64,000 nucleotides of DNA, taken from assembly GCF_000787835.1 (NCBI RefSeq), contig NZ_BBPP01000006.1:53924-117923 (forward strand), given 5' to 3'. Each line of letters begins with the position of its first letter. Positions within the stretch are counted from its first letter, which is position 1. Under the pieces are notes generated by a model. That model saw only the letters and a program-made list of their open reading frames with translations. It was not told the origin of the DNA and did not search any database. The stretch comes from Streptacidiphilus melanogenes (GTDB lineage: Bacteria > Actinomycetota > Actinomycetes > Streptomycetales > Streptomycetaceae). A program made the position numbers and the translations under genes. Below, piece after piece: positions 18,593 through 26,621 of this stretch.

Positions 18593-19015
18593 CTAGCGCG
18601 CGGCGAGTTCCGGCAGCAGCTTCTGCAGGATGTCGTGCAGGGCGTCCCGCTCGGACTCGTCGAGGCGGTCGAGGGCGTCGTGGACGGACTTCATGTCCTC
18701 GCGGACGGCGAGGATCGCCGCGCGGCCCTCGTCCGTCGCGGTGACGATCTTGACGCGGCGGTCCTGCGGGCCTGCCTCCCGCCGGACGAGGCCGCGGGAC
18801 TCGAGCCGGTCGACGATGCCCGTCACGTTCGAGGCGTCGCAGACCAGCGCCTCGGCCAGGGCCCGCATGGGCAGCGGCGCGCGGACGGCCGCGCCCAGGA
18901 CCTTCGCCTGGACGGGGGTCAGGCCCTGCCGGGCCGCGACGGCGGCGAAGTCCTGGTAGTACGCGCCGCCGACGGCCGCGATCACGTCCATCAACTCCGC
19001 CTTGCTGGTGCTCAT
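18593..19015 (-). CDS. MarR family transcriptional regulator
   Basis: 140-aa winged-helix repressor. The DNA-binding core reads MRALAEALVCDASNVTGIVDRLESRGLV, followed by the wing RREAGPQDRRVKIVTATDEGR. Flanking helices form the dimer domain. It is divergent from an aldo-keto reductase gene, with 118 bp between the starts. A promoter for this gene can be seen: -35 TTGAGG and -10 TAGACT on the minus strand with 18-bp spacing. The transcript would be nearly leaderless, in line with the missing Shine-Dalgarno. A small palindrome over the -35 suggests autoregulation. Confidence 0.92.
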   Translation of the reverse strand: MSTSKAELMDVIAAVGGAYYQDFAAVAARQGLTPVQAKVLGAAVRAPLPMRALAEALVCDASNVTGIVDRLESRGLVRREAGPQDRRVKIVTATDEGRAAILAVREDMKSVHDALDRLDESERDALHDILQKLLPELAAR

Positions 19016-19021
19016 GGAGTG

Positions 19022-19064
19022 AGTCTACGTCCGCGAAATTGATGACCTCAACTATCCTTGATCA
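19022..19064. promoter_or_regulatory. MarR promoter and candidate operator in the divergent gap
   Basis: On the minus strand, -10 TAGACT (plus-strand 19022-19027) and -35 TTGAGG (19046-19051), 18 bp apart, drive the marR gene. An inverted repeat TTGA-5-TCAA (19039-19051) covers the -35. A palindromic TTGATCA (19058-19064 region) lies 7 bp further. Both resemble MarR-type half sites, so one bound dimer could control both divergent genes. Confidence 0.55.
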
Positions 19065-19133
19065 CGAACAGTTCGCACCGGCCGGGCCCGCGAGCCGGGT
19101 CCATCGGGCCGCCCGCACAGGGGGAGCACACAG

Positions 19134-20120
19134 ATGAGCGGCAGCAGCATCCGCACCACCACACTCGGCGCCGACGGGCCCGAGATCGGGGTCGTCGGCC
19201 TCGGCTGCATGGGCATGTCCCACGCCTACGACCCGAACGGCCGGGACGACGAGACCTCCGTCGGTGTCATTCACCAGGCGCTGGACCTGGGCGTGACACT
19301 GATCGACACCGCCGACGTGTACGGGCCCTTCACCAACGAGGAGCTGGTCGGCCGCGCGCTGGGCGGCGCCCGCCGCGATCGCGCCGTGCTGGCGACCAAG
19401 GTCGGACTGGTCGTGCCGGAAGGCGGCCTGGGCAGCGGCGCCGCCGCGCTGGCGCGCAACGGCAGGCCGGAGCACATCCGCGCCGGGATCGACGCCAGTC
19501 TGCGACGTCTCGGCACGGACCACGTCGACCTGTACCAGCTGCACCGGGTCGACCCCGAGGTCCCGATCGAGGAGTCCTGGGGCGCGATGGCCGAGGCCGT
19601 CGCGGCCGGCAAGGCCCGCGCGATCGGCCTGTCCGAGGTGGGCGTGGACGAGATCGAGCGCGCACAGGCCGTGCACCCGGTGGCCTCCGTCCAGTCCGAG
19701 CTGTCGCTGTGGACCCGGGAGGCGCTGGACGAGGTGCTCCCCTACTGCGAGAGCCGGGGCATCGCCTTCCTGCCGTTCTCGCCGCTGGGCCGCGGCTTCC
19801 TCGCAGGGCGCTTCTCCGGCTCGCAGGATCTGCCCGCCGACGACTGGCGCTCCACCCTGCCGCGCTTCCAGGCGGACGCGCTCGCCGCCAACCAGGCGAT
19901 CGTCGAGACCGTCAGGAAGGTCGCGGAGCGCCACGGCGCGACGCCGGCCCAGGTCGCGCTGGCCTGGACCGTGGCCCAGGGCCGCTACGTGGTGCCGATC
20001 CCGGGCACCAAGACCCCGAAGTACCTGGCCGACAACGCCGGCGCGGCGGCACTGACGCTCGACGCGGCGGACCTGGCCGAGCTGGACGCCCTCCCGACCC
20101 CCACCGGCTCGCGCTACTGA
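19134..20120 (+). CDS. Aldo/keto reductase
   Basis: 328-aa NADPH-dependent aldo-keto reductase with a TIM-barrel fold. The catalytic tetrad is visible: Asp and Tyr in LIDTADVYGPFTNEE, Lys in VLATKVGL and His in DLYQLHRVDP. The cofactor-binding end is PIPGTKTPKYLADNAGA. It begins SIRTTTLGADGPEIGVVGLGCMGMS, typical of the AKR13-like bacterial group. The start ATG has GGGGGAG nine bases upstream. It is divergent from the MarR gene and probably controlled by it. The physiological carbonyl substrate is unknown. Confidence 0.94.
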   Translation: MSGSSIRTTTLGADGPEIGVVGLGCMGMSHAYDPNGRDDETSVGVIHQALDLGVTLIDTADVYGPFTNEELVGRALGGARRDRAVLATKVGLVVPEGGLGSGAAALARNGRPEHIRAGIDASLRRLGTDHVDLYQLHRVDPEVPIEESWGAMAEAVAAGKARAIGLSEVGVDEIERAQAVHPVASVQSELSLWTREALDEVLPYCESRGIAFLPFSPLGRGFLAGRFSGSQDLPADDWRSTLPRFQADALAANQAIVETVRKVAERHGATPAQVALAWTVAQGRYVVPIPGTKTPKYLADNAGAAALTLDAADLAELDALPTPTGSRY

Positions 20121-20196
20121 CGTCCCTGACCTTCCGTCACAGCCCCTGCGGCGGCGACAATGAAACCGAATCGGAGCCACCCACGTCCGAAGGGAC

Positions 20197-20421
20197 ATGA
20201 CGACGGACGCCATCTGGACGGACATTCCTCCAGGCCCAGGGCCGGGAGCAGGGCCGGGGCCGGGGATCGAGGCGGCACGGGCCGACGCGGCTCGTCGGCG
20301 CAACCGGAAGGCCACGCTCGCGGTGCTGATCTCCCTGGTCGCGCTGGCGGGGCTCGCCGTGGGGTTCGTGCTGCTGCTCGGAGCGAGCGCGAGCGCGGTC
20401 GGCGGCTGCGGCGGAGGGTGA
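20197..20421 (+). CDS. Small single-span membrane protein, unknown
   Basis: 74-aa protein with an N-terminal Pro/Gly repeat (PPGPGPGAGPGPG), a short charged stretch (ADAARRRNRKA) and one transmembrane helix (LAVLISLVALAGLAVGFVLLL). It ends in ASASAVGGCGGG. Basic residues before the helix suggest an N-in orientation. AAGGGAC lies just before the ATG. It is 76 bp downstream of the aldo-keto reductase and convergent with the next gene, with only 7 bp between stops. I do not recognise a family. Confidence 0.6.
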   Translation: MTTDAIWTDIPPGPGPGAGPGPGIEAARADAARRRNRKATLAVLISLVALAGLAVGFVLLLGASASAVGGCGGG

Positions 20422-20428
20422 GCCGGCG

Positions 20429-21469
20429 TCAGCCCAGCAGGTAGGGCAGTCTCTCGCGCAGGAAGGCGCGCGGGAACGCGTCGCGGAGCCGCCACAGGCC
20501 GGCGTCCACGACGAAGTGGGCCATCACCGCGCCCAGGTAGGCCCCGTAGAGCGCACGCTCGGCGGGGCCTCCGCTGTGCAGGTGGGAGGCGAGGTTCAGC
20601 AGCAGGCCGAGCAGCAGCGCGATGTTGACGAGCACGGCCAGCGAGATGAGTCGCGGTATTCGCTCGACCGGGCCGCCGCCCGCCACCAGCCCCATCATCA
20701 CCAGGTACTGGAAGCCGTGCGCCATGGTCAGCCCGGCGACGGCCGCATACGGGGAGTCGAACAGGAAGACCGGCAGGAAGAAGCCGACCGCCGTACCGAA
20801 GAGCGTCGCCACCTGCCACGGCCGCTCCTCGGGGCGGCGGCGCAGCAACTGCACCGCGCCGTAGCCGACCGAGGCGGCGAACAGCGCCGCCGCGAAAGGG
20901 AAGAGCGCGGTCAGCCCGGGCACCGAGCCGGTGAGCTGCAGCAGCTCCGGGTGGCAGAGCAGGCCGAACGTGCCGAACACCCCGGACGCGGTGACGGCGA
21001 GGCGCTCGCCCCGGCGCAGCGGTCCGGTGCCGTAGGCGGCTGAGGCGAGCGCGGCCAGGCCCAGGTTCTGCTTCTGGAAGTGGAAGAACTGCCAGGCGAA
21101 GAAGGCGAGAAGCAGCAGCGCGAACGGTTGGGGCGGGACCAGGGCGCCCAGCACCGACATCCCGACGACGAGGCCGACCGGCGCCGCCAGGTACCGCCCC
21201 CGTCGGGCGGCCATGAACCGGCGCACCTCCGGCACCGTGCAGAACCAGGCGCTGCTGGCGACGTGCACGGAGGAGCCGAGGAAGAGCAGCCCACCGAAGG
21301 CCGCCCCGGCGCTCGCCCCGGCCGGGGGCGCGGCGAGCGCGGCGCCCAGCAGCGAACCCAGCGTCAGCAGCAGTGTGACGCACAGCCATGCGTCGCGCGG
21401 CACGGCCCCGGACCTGCGGGGACCGAGCCCGACGGGCGGCCTGGTGCGGGTGGGGTCGACTGCTGCCAT
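20429..21469 (-). CDS. Polytopic membrane protein with conserved His motifs
   Basis: 346-aa integral membrane protein with about eight to nine hydrophobic segments. Four His-containing motifs stand out near membrane borders: HVASSAWFCTVPEVRRFM, WQFFHFQKQNLG, MAHGFQYLVMM and the C-terminal AHFVVDAGLWRLRD. Spaced His residues in a polytopic protein suggest a metal site, as in membrane di-iron or carotenoid-cleaving enzymes, but I cannot assign a named family. I chose the ATG giving MAAVDPTRTRPP; a GTG at 21532 would add 21 residues with no membrane character. Confidence 0.8.
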   Translation of the reverse strand: MAAVDPTRTRPPVGLGPRRSGAVPRDAWLCVTLLLTLGSLLGAALAAPPAGASAGAAFGGLLFLGSSVHVASSAWFCTVPEVRRFMAARRGRYLAAPVGLVVGMSVLGALVPPQPFALLLLAFFAWQFFHFQKQNLGLAALASAAYGTGPLRRGERLAVTASGVFGTFGLLCHPELLQLTGSVPGLTALFPFAAALFAASVGYGAVQLLRRRPEERPWQVATLFGTAVGFFLPVFLFDSPYAAVAGLTMAHGFQYLVMMGLVAGGGPVERIPRLISLAVLVNIALLLGLLLNLASHLHSGGPAERALYGAYLGAVMAHFVVDAGLWRLRDAFPRAFLRERLPYLLG

Positions 21470-21670
21470 CGCGCCAGCATAGGGCGGCTCACCGACAGCG
21501 CGGCCACCCCCGACCGGACGGGCCCGCACCACCCGGTGGCGGGAAGCCGCCGCTTGGCCGGCCGACGCACGGGAGACGTACAGGAGACCGGCAAGAGACT
21601 CCCCGGGAAACTGAGCCGGAACTTCCCGGTCCCTTGCCTGACGTTAACCATTGGCCCGAATCCGTCCGCA

Positions 21671-21889
21671 TATGATCTGAGTGCGCTCGACGGAACCCGA
21701 TGGGGGTGAAGGGGGAGCTGCAGCCGTTCGACGGTAGGGAGCCGGTAAGAGGCCCGCTCCGGTCGTCCGCTGTTCAGCGACCGTCTCACCCGGGGCAACC
21801 CCGGGCCACTACTCATGTCGCGGGCGTTGCGCTGGCCCAGACCACTTGATCATTTCAAGCTACAGCGCGCAACGAGGAGAATCGTTCCA
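21671..21889 (+). promoter_or_regulatory. Promoter and long structured leader of the phosphatase gene
   Basis: The 420-bp gap 21470-21889 holds no gene. A good -10, TATGAT (21671-21676), is present, but no -35 at 16-18 bp is obvious. Transcription from it would give a leader of about 205 bases. Stems within it include CCGT/ACGG (21724-21734), GGAGC/GCTCC around 21738-21760, and a strong CCCGGGG-CAA-CCCCGGG hairpin at about 21790-21806. A GAGGAG Shine-Dalgarno lies at 21874-21879. I could not match it to a known riboswitch class. Confidence 0.5.
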
Positions 21890-23542
21890 GTGACCCGACG
21901 TACTCTGCGCCTCGCGGCCGTGCTCGGCTCCTTCGGGATGCTCGGCGGTGCGTTCTTCGCCCAGGCCGTGGCCTCCCCGCTGAAGGGCGCCTCGACCGGC
22001 AAGCCGCACCACGTCCTGGTCCTCTCCGTCGACGGCATGCACCAGTCCGACCTGGAGTGGTACGTCTCGTCGCACCCGAGCTCGGCGCTGGCCCACCTGG
22101 TGGAGACCGGAACCCAGTACACCCAGGCCAGTACCACCGTGCCGTCGGACAGCTTCCCCGGCATGATCGCCCAGTTCACCGGCGGCGACCCCGGCCTGAC
22201 CGGCGTCTACTACGACGACACCTGGAACGCCAGGCTGCTGCCGGCGGGCACCACCGACTGCAAGGGCGTCAAGCCCGGCGCCGAGGTCGACTTCACCGAG
22301 GACCTGGACAGGAACAAGTCCAGCATCGACGCCGGCGAGGGTCTGCCGGGCCTGCCAGGCTCGGTCCTCCAGATGACCGGCTCCCCGCAGAAGCTGATCG
22401 ACCCGAGCAAGCTGCCGGTCGACCCGAAGACCTGCAAGCCGGTGTACCCGCACTCCTACCTGCTGGCCAACACGGTCTTCGAGGTGGCCCAGAACGCCGG
22501 CCTGCGCACGGCCTGGTCGGACAAGCACGCCGCCTACGAGATCCTCGACGGCCCCACCGGGACCGGCATCGACGACCTGTTCACGCCGGAGATCAACTCC
22601 GATGCGAACGGCTACCCGGCCGGCAGCGACTGGACCACCGACAACAAGGCCACCGAGCAGTACGACAACGACAAGGTGCAGGCCGTCCTCAACGAGATCG
22701 ACGGCTTCAACCACCAGCACACCGACCGCGTCGGCACGCCGTCCATCTTCGGCATGGACTTCCAGGCGGTCTCCACCGCCCAGAAGCTGCCCTCCTCCGA
22801 CGGCCTGAAGGGCGGTTACGTCTCGACCAACGTGCCCGGCCCGCTCCTGGTCAAGAACCTGGACTTCGTCAGCGACGAGATCGGCCGCATGGTCTCCGAG
22901 CTGCACAAGCGCCACATGGAGAAGACCACCACGATCATCCTCTCCGCCAAGCACGGCCAGTCCCCGACCGACCCGAAGGCGCTGACCCGCATCGACGACG
23001 GGCCGCTGCTGGCCGGCCTGAACGCCGCGTGGAAGAGGCTCCACCCGAGCGCCGGCAACCTTGTCGTCCACTCGGTCGACGACGACGGCATGCTGCTCTG
23101 GCTGAGCGACCGCTCCCCGGCGGCGACCGACTTCGCCAAGTCGTACCTGCTGGCGCAGTCCGGCAAGGGCACGGACATCGACAAGGCGCCCAAGGCGTTC
23201 ACCCACAGCGGCCTCGCCACGGTCTACGCGGGCGCGGCGGCGGCGAAGTACTTCGGCGTGAAGCCCGGCGACGCGCGCGTCCCCGACGTCTTCGGCATCA
23301 GCCAGTACGGCGTCGTGTACACCGGCGGCACCGGCAAGATCGCCGAGCACGGCGGGGCCCAGCCCGACGACCTGAACGTCCCGCTGGTGCTCAGCGGCGC
23401 GTTCACGCCGAACCACGTCGTGGACACCGCTCCCGTCGAGACCAAGCAGATCGCCCCGACCATCCTCACCCTGCTCGGCCTCGACCCGAGCTCGCTCGTC
23501 GCGGTCGACAAGGAGCACACCGAGGACCTCCCGATCCGCTGA
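21890..23542 (+). CDS. Secreted alkaline phosphatase superfamily / type I phosphodiesterase
   Basis: 550-aa enzyme of the nucleotide pyrophosphatase/phosphodiesterase branch of the alkaline phosphatase superfamily, which hydrolyses phosphodiester or phosphomonoester bonds outside the cell. The N-terminus is a Sec signal peptide (MTRRTLRLAAVLGSFGMLG..., cleavage near AVA-SP). The first metal Asp is in HHVLVLSVDGMHQSD, and the catalytic Thr/Ser region is TTVPSDSFPGMIAQFTGG. Further metal ligands are in SDKHAAYEIL, ILSAKHGQSP and GKIAEHGG. The GTG start follows GAGGAG by about ten bases. It has a long structured leader and a hairpin terminator shared with the convergent gene. Secretion suggests phosphate scavenging. 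Confidence 0.88.
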   Translation: MTRRTLRLAAVLGSFGMLGGAFFAQAVASPLKGASTGKPHHVLVLSVDGMHQSDLEWYVSSHPSSALAHLVETGTQYTQASTTVPSDSFPGMIAQFTGGDPGLTGVYYDDTWNARLLPAGTTDCKGVKPGAEVDFTEDLDRNKSSIDAGEGLPGLPGSVLQMTGSPQKLIDPSKLPVDPKTCKPVYPHSYLLANTVFEVAQNAGLRTAWSDKHAAYEILDGPTGTGIDDLFTPEINSDANGYPAGSDWTTDNKATEQYDNDKVQAVLNEIDGFNHQHTDRVGTPSIFGMDFQAVSTAQKLPSSDGLKGGYVSTNVPGPLLVKNLDFVSDEIGRMVSELHKRHMEKTTTIILSAKHGQSPTDPKALTRIDDGPLLAGLNAAWKRLHPSAGNLVVHSVDDDGMLLWLSDRSPAATDFAKSYLLAQSGKGTDIDKAPKAFTHSGLATVYAGAAAAKYFGVKPGDARVPDVFGISQYGVVYTGGTGKIAEHGGAQPDDLNVPLVLSGAFTPNHVVDTAPVETKQIAPTILTLLGLDPSSLVAVDKEHTEDLPIR

Positions 23543-23550
23543 CCGCTCCG

Positions 23551-23571
23551 GCCCGCCCCCCGGGGGCGGGC
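23551..23571. terminator. Bidirectional hairpin between convergent genes
   Basis: GCCCGCCCC (23551-23559) and GGGGCGGGC (23563-23571) form a 9-bp stem with a 3-base loop. It sits exactly between the phosphatase stop (23542) and the stop of the minus-strand PP2C gene (23572), so it can serve both. Confidence 0.75.
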
Positions 23572-24732
23572 TCAGGCTTCCGTGGGTGGGTCGTCCGCCC
23601 AGGTGAGGAGCATCAGGGCGGCGTCGTCGCGCAGGGGGCCGCCGGTGGCGCGGGTGACGTCCGCGTGGACGGAGGCCAGGCCCGCGCCGAGATCCGGGGA
23701 GGCGGAGCGGATCAGCTCGGGGACGCGGGTGGCCAGCGGATAGAACGCGCCGTCCGCGTCGCGCGCCTCGGCGACGCCGTCGGTGTAGAGGAGCAGCCGG
23801 TCGCCGGAGGCGAGGCGTTCGCGCCAGGGCTGGGGCTTGCCCCCGGCCAGGCGGGCCAGACCGAGCGGGACCCAGGGGTCCGGCGGCTCCAGCACGCTCG
23901 CCGTGCCGTCCGGGCGGACGCGCAGCGGCGGGACGTGACCGCAGTGCACCAGCTCGACGGTGTCCGGCGGCTCGAACTGCACCAGCAACGCCGTCGTGAA
24001 CTCGCCCGTCGCGGCGTGGCGCGCCACGCTGCGGTCCAGTCGCGCGGCGACGCCCGCGAGCTCCGGCTCGTCGTAGACGGACTCGCGGAAGGCGCCCAGC
24101 ACCAAGGACGCCATCCGCACGGCGGGCAGGCCCTTGCCCCGGACGTCGCCGATCAGCGCGCGCACGCCGTAGGGGGTGTCGAGCACGGCGTACAGATCAC
24201 CGCCGATCTGGGCCAGGTCGGCCGCCGAGACGTAGCGCGCGGCCACCCGCACGGGGCCGACGCGCGGTTCGGGCGGCGGCAGCAGGGCGAGCTGGGCCGC
24301 CTCGGCGACCGTCCGGACGGCCACCAGATGACGTGTCCTGACGATCCGGGCGTGCGAGATGAACACCGCGGCGACGGTGAGCGCGGCGTAGGCCACCAGG
24401 GTGCCCTCGAACAGGCGGCGCGCCTCCGCGTCGCCGAGGCCGTCGTAGTGGGTGAGCCCGATCATCAGCACCAGGCCCAGGCAGCTGCTGACCACCACCT
24501 CCAGCGGATACAGCAGCAGCGCGGCCAGCGGCGGGACCACGGACATCAGCGAGGCCAGATAGGTGTCCTGACCGGACAGCAGGTCGGCGGCGCAGACGAC
24601 CGCCATCGCCGCGCCGATCGGCAGCAGCCGCTGCCACATGGGCAGCCCGAGCAGGGCTGCTCCGTCGTGGAGCGCCAGTCCGGCCGACGACGCGGGGAGG
24701 CCCGCTCGGTCGCCGGGCCGTGTGCTTCTCAC
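23572..24732 (-). CDS. Membrane-anchored PP2C/SpoIIE serine phosphatase (RsbU-like)
   Basis: 386-aa protein with four to five N-terminal transmembrane segments (to about residue 135), then a SpoIIE-type PP2C domain. The metal-binding acidic residues are in QIGGDLYAVLD, ALIGDVRGKGLPAV, LLYTDGVAEARD and the C-terminal LRDDAALMLL. Such proteins dephosphorylate anti-sigma-factor antagonists and feed stress sigma-factor cascades. There is no PAS or GAF sensor, so sensing may lie in the membrane part. Its start is a GTG. It is divergent from the PrsW gene, with 120 bp between. No kinase or antagonist gene is adjacent. Confidence 0.92.
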   Translation of the reverse strand: MRSTRPGDRAGLPASSAGLALHDGAALLGLPMWQRLLPIGAAMAVVCAADLLSGQDTYLASLMSVVPPLAALLLYPLEVVVSSCLGLVLMIGLTHYDGLGDAEARRLFEGTLVAYAALTVAAVFISHARIVRTRHLVAVRTVAEAAQLALLPPPEPRVGPVRVAARYVSAADLAQIGGDLYAVLDTPYGVRALIGDVRGKGLPAVRMASLVLGAFRESVYDEPELAGVAARLDRSVARHAATGEFTTALLVQFEPPDTVELVHCGHVPPLRVRPDGTASVLEPPDPWVPLGLARLAGGKPQPWRERLASGDRLLLYTDGVAEARDADGAFYPLATRVPELIRSASPDLGAGLASVHADVTRATGGPLRDDAALMLLTWADDPPTEA

Positions 24733-24852
24733 ATGCCGAACTTATCGGAACGCCCGGTAAGCAACACGTGTGGAGCACGTGACGCACCGCGCTGCGACTG
24801 ATTCGGAAATATGACAGAAAGGGGATGTATCCACTCGCCTGGAGGCCCCACC

Positions 24853-25863
24853 ATGTCCGCTGCGGCCGCCCCACCCCCGCGCCCGCCGCAGCGCCCGCCC
24901 TTTCCCGACCTGCGCACCCACCGTTGGCGCAGCTGCTTCCTGGTCGGCCTCGCGCTGTGGGTGGCCAGCGTGACCGTGACCTACTGGACCGGGAACCGCA
25001 ACCTGGTGCCGACCGTGGTCCTGCTCGGCAGCTTTCTCGTACCGGGCACCTTCGTGGTCTGGGCCCACGAGCGGTACGGCCAGGACCTGGGCACCGACCG
25101 GATCGTCGCCTGCTTCGCGGTGGGCGGGGTCATCGGCGTGCTGGGCGCCTCACTGCTCGAGTACTACCTGCTCAGGTCCTCGGTCTGGCTCTATCTCGGG
25201 GTCGGCCTGATCGAGGAGGCGGTCAAGGCCTGGGCGCTGATCCTGCTGACCCGCCGGATCCCCGCGGGTGGCGTCCGGCACGGCCTGGTGCTCGGCGCGA
25301 CGGTGGGCTTCGGCTTCGCGGCCTTCGAGAGCGCCGGATACGCCTTCGCCGCGGTGCTGACCGAGCACGGCTACTCGCTGCCGGACCTGGTCTCGACCGA
25401 GATCCTGCGCGGCATCCTGGCGCCCCTCGGCCATGGCCTGTGGACGGCGATCCTGGGCGCGGCGCTGTTCCACGAGCGACGCGGCGACGGCCGGTTCCGG
25501 CTGAACCTGCGGGTGCTGCTCACCTATCTGGGTGTCTCCGTGCTCCACGCGCTGTGGGACTCCACCCACGGCATCGCCACCTGGATCGTCGGCAGGCTCA
25601 CCGAGACGCGGTGGCAGCGGACCGTCTTCGAGCTCGGCTATCTGCCCAACCCGACCCGCTACCAGGTGGAGCTGTTCGCCCTCTTCTCCACCCTCGGCCT
25701 GGTGCTGGTGTCCTGTCTGGGCCTCGGCTGGCTCGGCCTGATCGTCCACCGCGCCCGCCGCGAGGGCGACCTTCCGCCGCGCCGCCGCCGACCGCGGCCG
25801 CCGCAGCCTCCGCTCGAACCGCACCAGCGCTGGTACCGGCCGCCGGATCCGCCGAACCGGTAG
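24853..25863 (+). CDS. PrsW family intramembrane metalloprotease
   Basis: 336-aa polytopic membrane protein of the PrsW (CAAX-protease-like) family. In Bacillus, PrsW cleaves an anti-sigma factor at site 1. The catalytic motif GLIEEAVKAW (EExxK) lies on one segment. FAAFESAGYAF, HGLWTAILGAALF and SVLHALWDSTHG supply the other conserved Glu/His residues. The N-terminus is Pro-rich (APPPRPPQRPP) and the tail is basic and Pro-rich, both probably cytoplasmic. ATG 24853 has GGAGG seven bases upstream; an in-frame start 42 bases earlier lacks one. The divergent neighbour is a SpoIIE phosphatase, so both may serve sigma-factor signalling, which is inference. Confidence 0.9.
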   Translation: MSAAAAPPPRPPQRPPFPDLRTHRWRSCFLVGLALWVASVTVTYWTGNRNLVPTVVLLGSFLVPGTFVVWAHERYGQDLGTDRIVACFAVGGVIGVLGASLLEYYLLRSSVWLYLGVGLIEEAVKAWALILLTRRIPAGGVRHGLVLGATVGFGFAAFESAGYAFAAVLTEHGYSLPDLVSTEILRGILAPLGHGLWTAILGAALFHERRGDGRFRLNLRVLLTYLGVSVLHALWDSTHGIATWIVGRLTETRWQRTVFELGYLPNPTRYQVELFALFSTLGLVLVSCLGLGWLGLIVHRARREGDLPPRRRRPRPPQPPLEPHQRWYRPPDPPNR

Positions 25864-26014
25864 CGGTCCCTCCCCGTGGCCCCGCGCTCCCCGTGAAAAA
25901 AACCGGAGCCGGCCGGCAACCGGTTCTGTAGCCTCGGCGTCAGCGCTTGCGGACCCCACGCGGGTCCTCTCGCGCCAACGACATGCGATCAACTGCATAT
26001 TGGGGGGAATCACC

Positions 26015-26440
26015 ATGCGTACCACCATGCGCGCCGCCGCCGTGGCGGCCGTCGCGACCTGCGCTCTCGCCGGCACCGTGGCCGCCGCGGGCACCGCGTC
26101 CGCCGCGTCGTCGCACTACGTCTCGATCAGCGCGCCGTCCAGCGTCAAGACCGGCCAGGCCTTCCACGTGACCGGAACCGGCTACGACTACCGCACCACC
26201 TCGGGGGAGATCTGCCTGCAGGAGCGCGTGCTCGTGCACGGCCGCTGGAGCGCCTGGAACACCGCGCTGTGCGAGGGGGACCGCCGTTCCGGCCACCACG
26301 TGGGCTTCGACGCCCTCGCGTCGCACGGCCTCCCGGTCGGCGAGTACGACCTGCGCCTCGTCCTGGAGTCGCACCCGCGCGCGGGTGTCTGGACGAAGCT
26401 CGACTGGTCCTCGCAGCACATCCTGAAGGTCCACCGCTGA
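26015..26440 (+). CDS. Small secreted protein, Ig-like fold, unknown function
   Basis: 141-aa protein with a clear Sec signal peptide: MRTTMRAAAVAAVATCALAG, then Ala-rich residues to a likely cleavage after ASA near residue 31. The mature part (about 110 aa) is beta-rich (VSISAPSSVKTGQAFHVTGTGYDY, EYDLRLVLES), like small Ig-type modules. It has two Cys (EICLQE, TALCEGD) positioned for one disulfide. The ATG follows GGGGGGAA with good spacing. In the 150 bp upstream are an IR GGACCC-5-GGGTCC (25951-25967) and an AACCGG/CCGGTT stem (25901-25925). A large terminator follows. Confidence 0.8.
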   Translation: MRTTMRAAAVAAVATCALAGTVAAAGTASAASSHYVSISAPSSVKTGQAFHVTGTGYDYRTTSGEICLQERVLVHGRWSAWNTALCEGDRRSGHHVGFDALASHGLPVGEYDLRLVLESHPRAGVWTKLDWSSQHILKVHR

Positions 26441-26462
26441 GCTGCCGGCGGTGAGTGCGTGA

Positions 26463-26508
26463 ACGGCTCGGCCGGTGTGGCGTCACGACGCGACACCGGC
26501 CGAGCCGT
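26463..26508 (+). terminator. Long hairpin terminator after the secreted protein
   Basis: A 16-bp perfect stem, ACGGCTCGGCCGGTGT (26463-26478) with its complement at 26493-26508. An inner GCGTC/GACGC pairing extends it. It lies 22 bp after the stop. Confidence 0.85.
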
Positions 26509-26577
26509 GACCGGGCGTCTGGCCCCCGCGCCTGTCCCCCGCGCGAGAAGTGGCTCATCTCACCTTCGTCAAGGCCT

Positions 26578-26613
26578 ACCTACGGTGGCGTAGGTCACTT
26601 CATGAGGTGAAGT
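26578..26613 (+). promoter_or_regulatory. Two palindromes in the SGNH hydrolase promoter
   Basis: ACCTAC-6-GTAGGT (26578-26595) is followed at once by ACTTCA-5-TGAAGT (26597-26613). Both are perfect 6-bp inverted repeats. A -10-like AAGTAT (26611-26616) overlaps the second and sits 5 bp before the ATG, which suggests a leaderless mRNA repressed or activated by a factor bound here. Confidence 0.55.
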
Positions 26614-26621
26614 ATCGTGCC

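Noticed and set aside
21630..21670. PHO box before the phosphatase gene
   Set aside because: Only one GTTAACC-like unit is visible; a PHO box needs at least two 11-bp direct repeats.
21677..21889. Known riboswitch (ydaO/c-di-AMP, cobalamin or ZTP type) in the phosphatase leader
   Set aside because: Short stretches such as GGGGTGAA are suggestive, but the ordered consensus elements of these classes cannot be aligned by eye.
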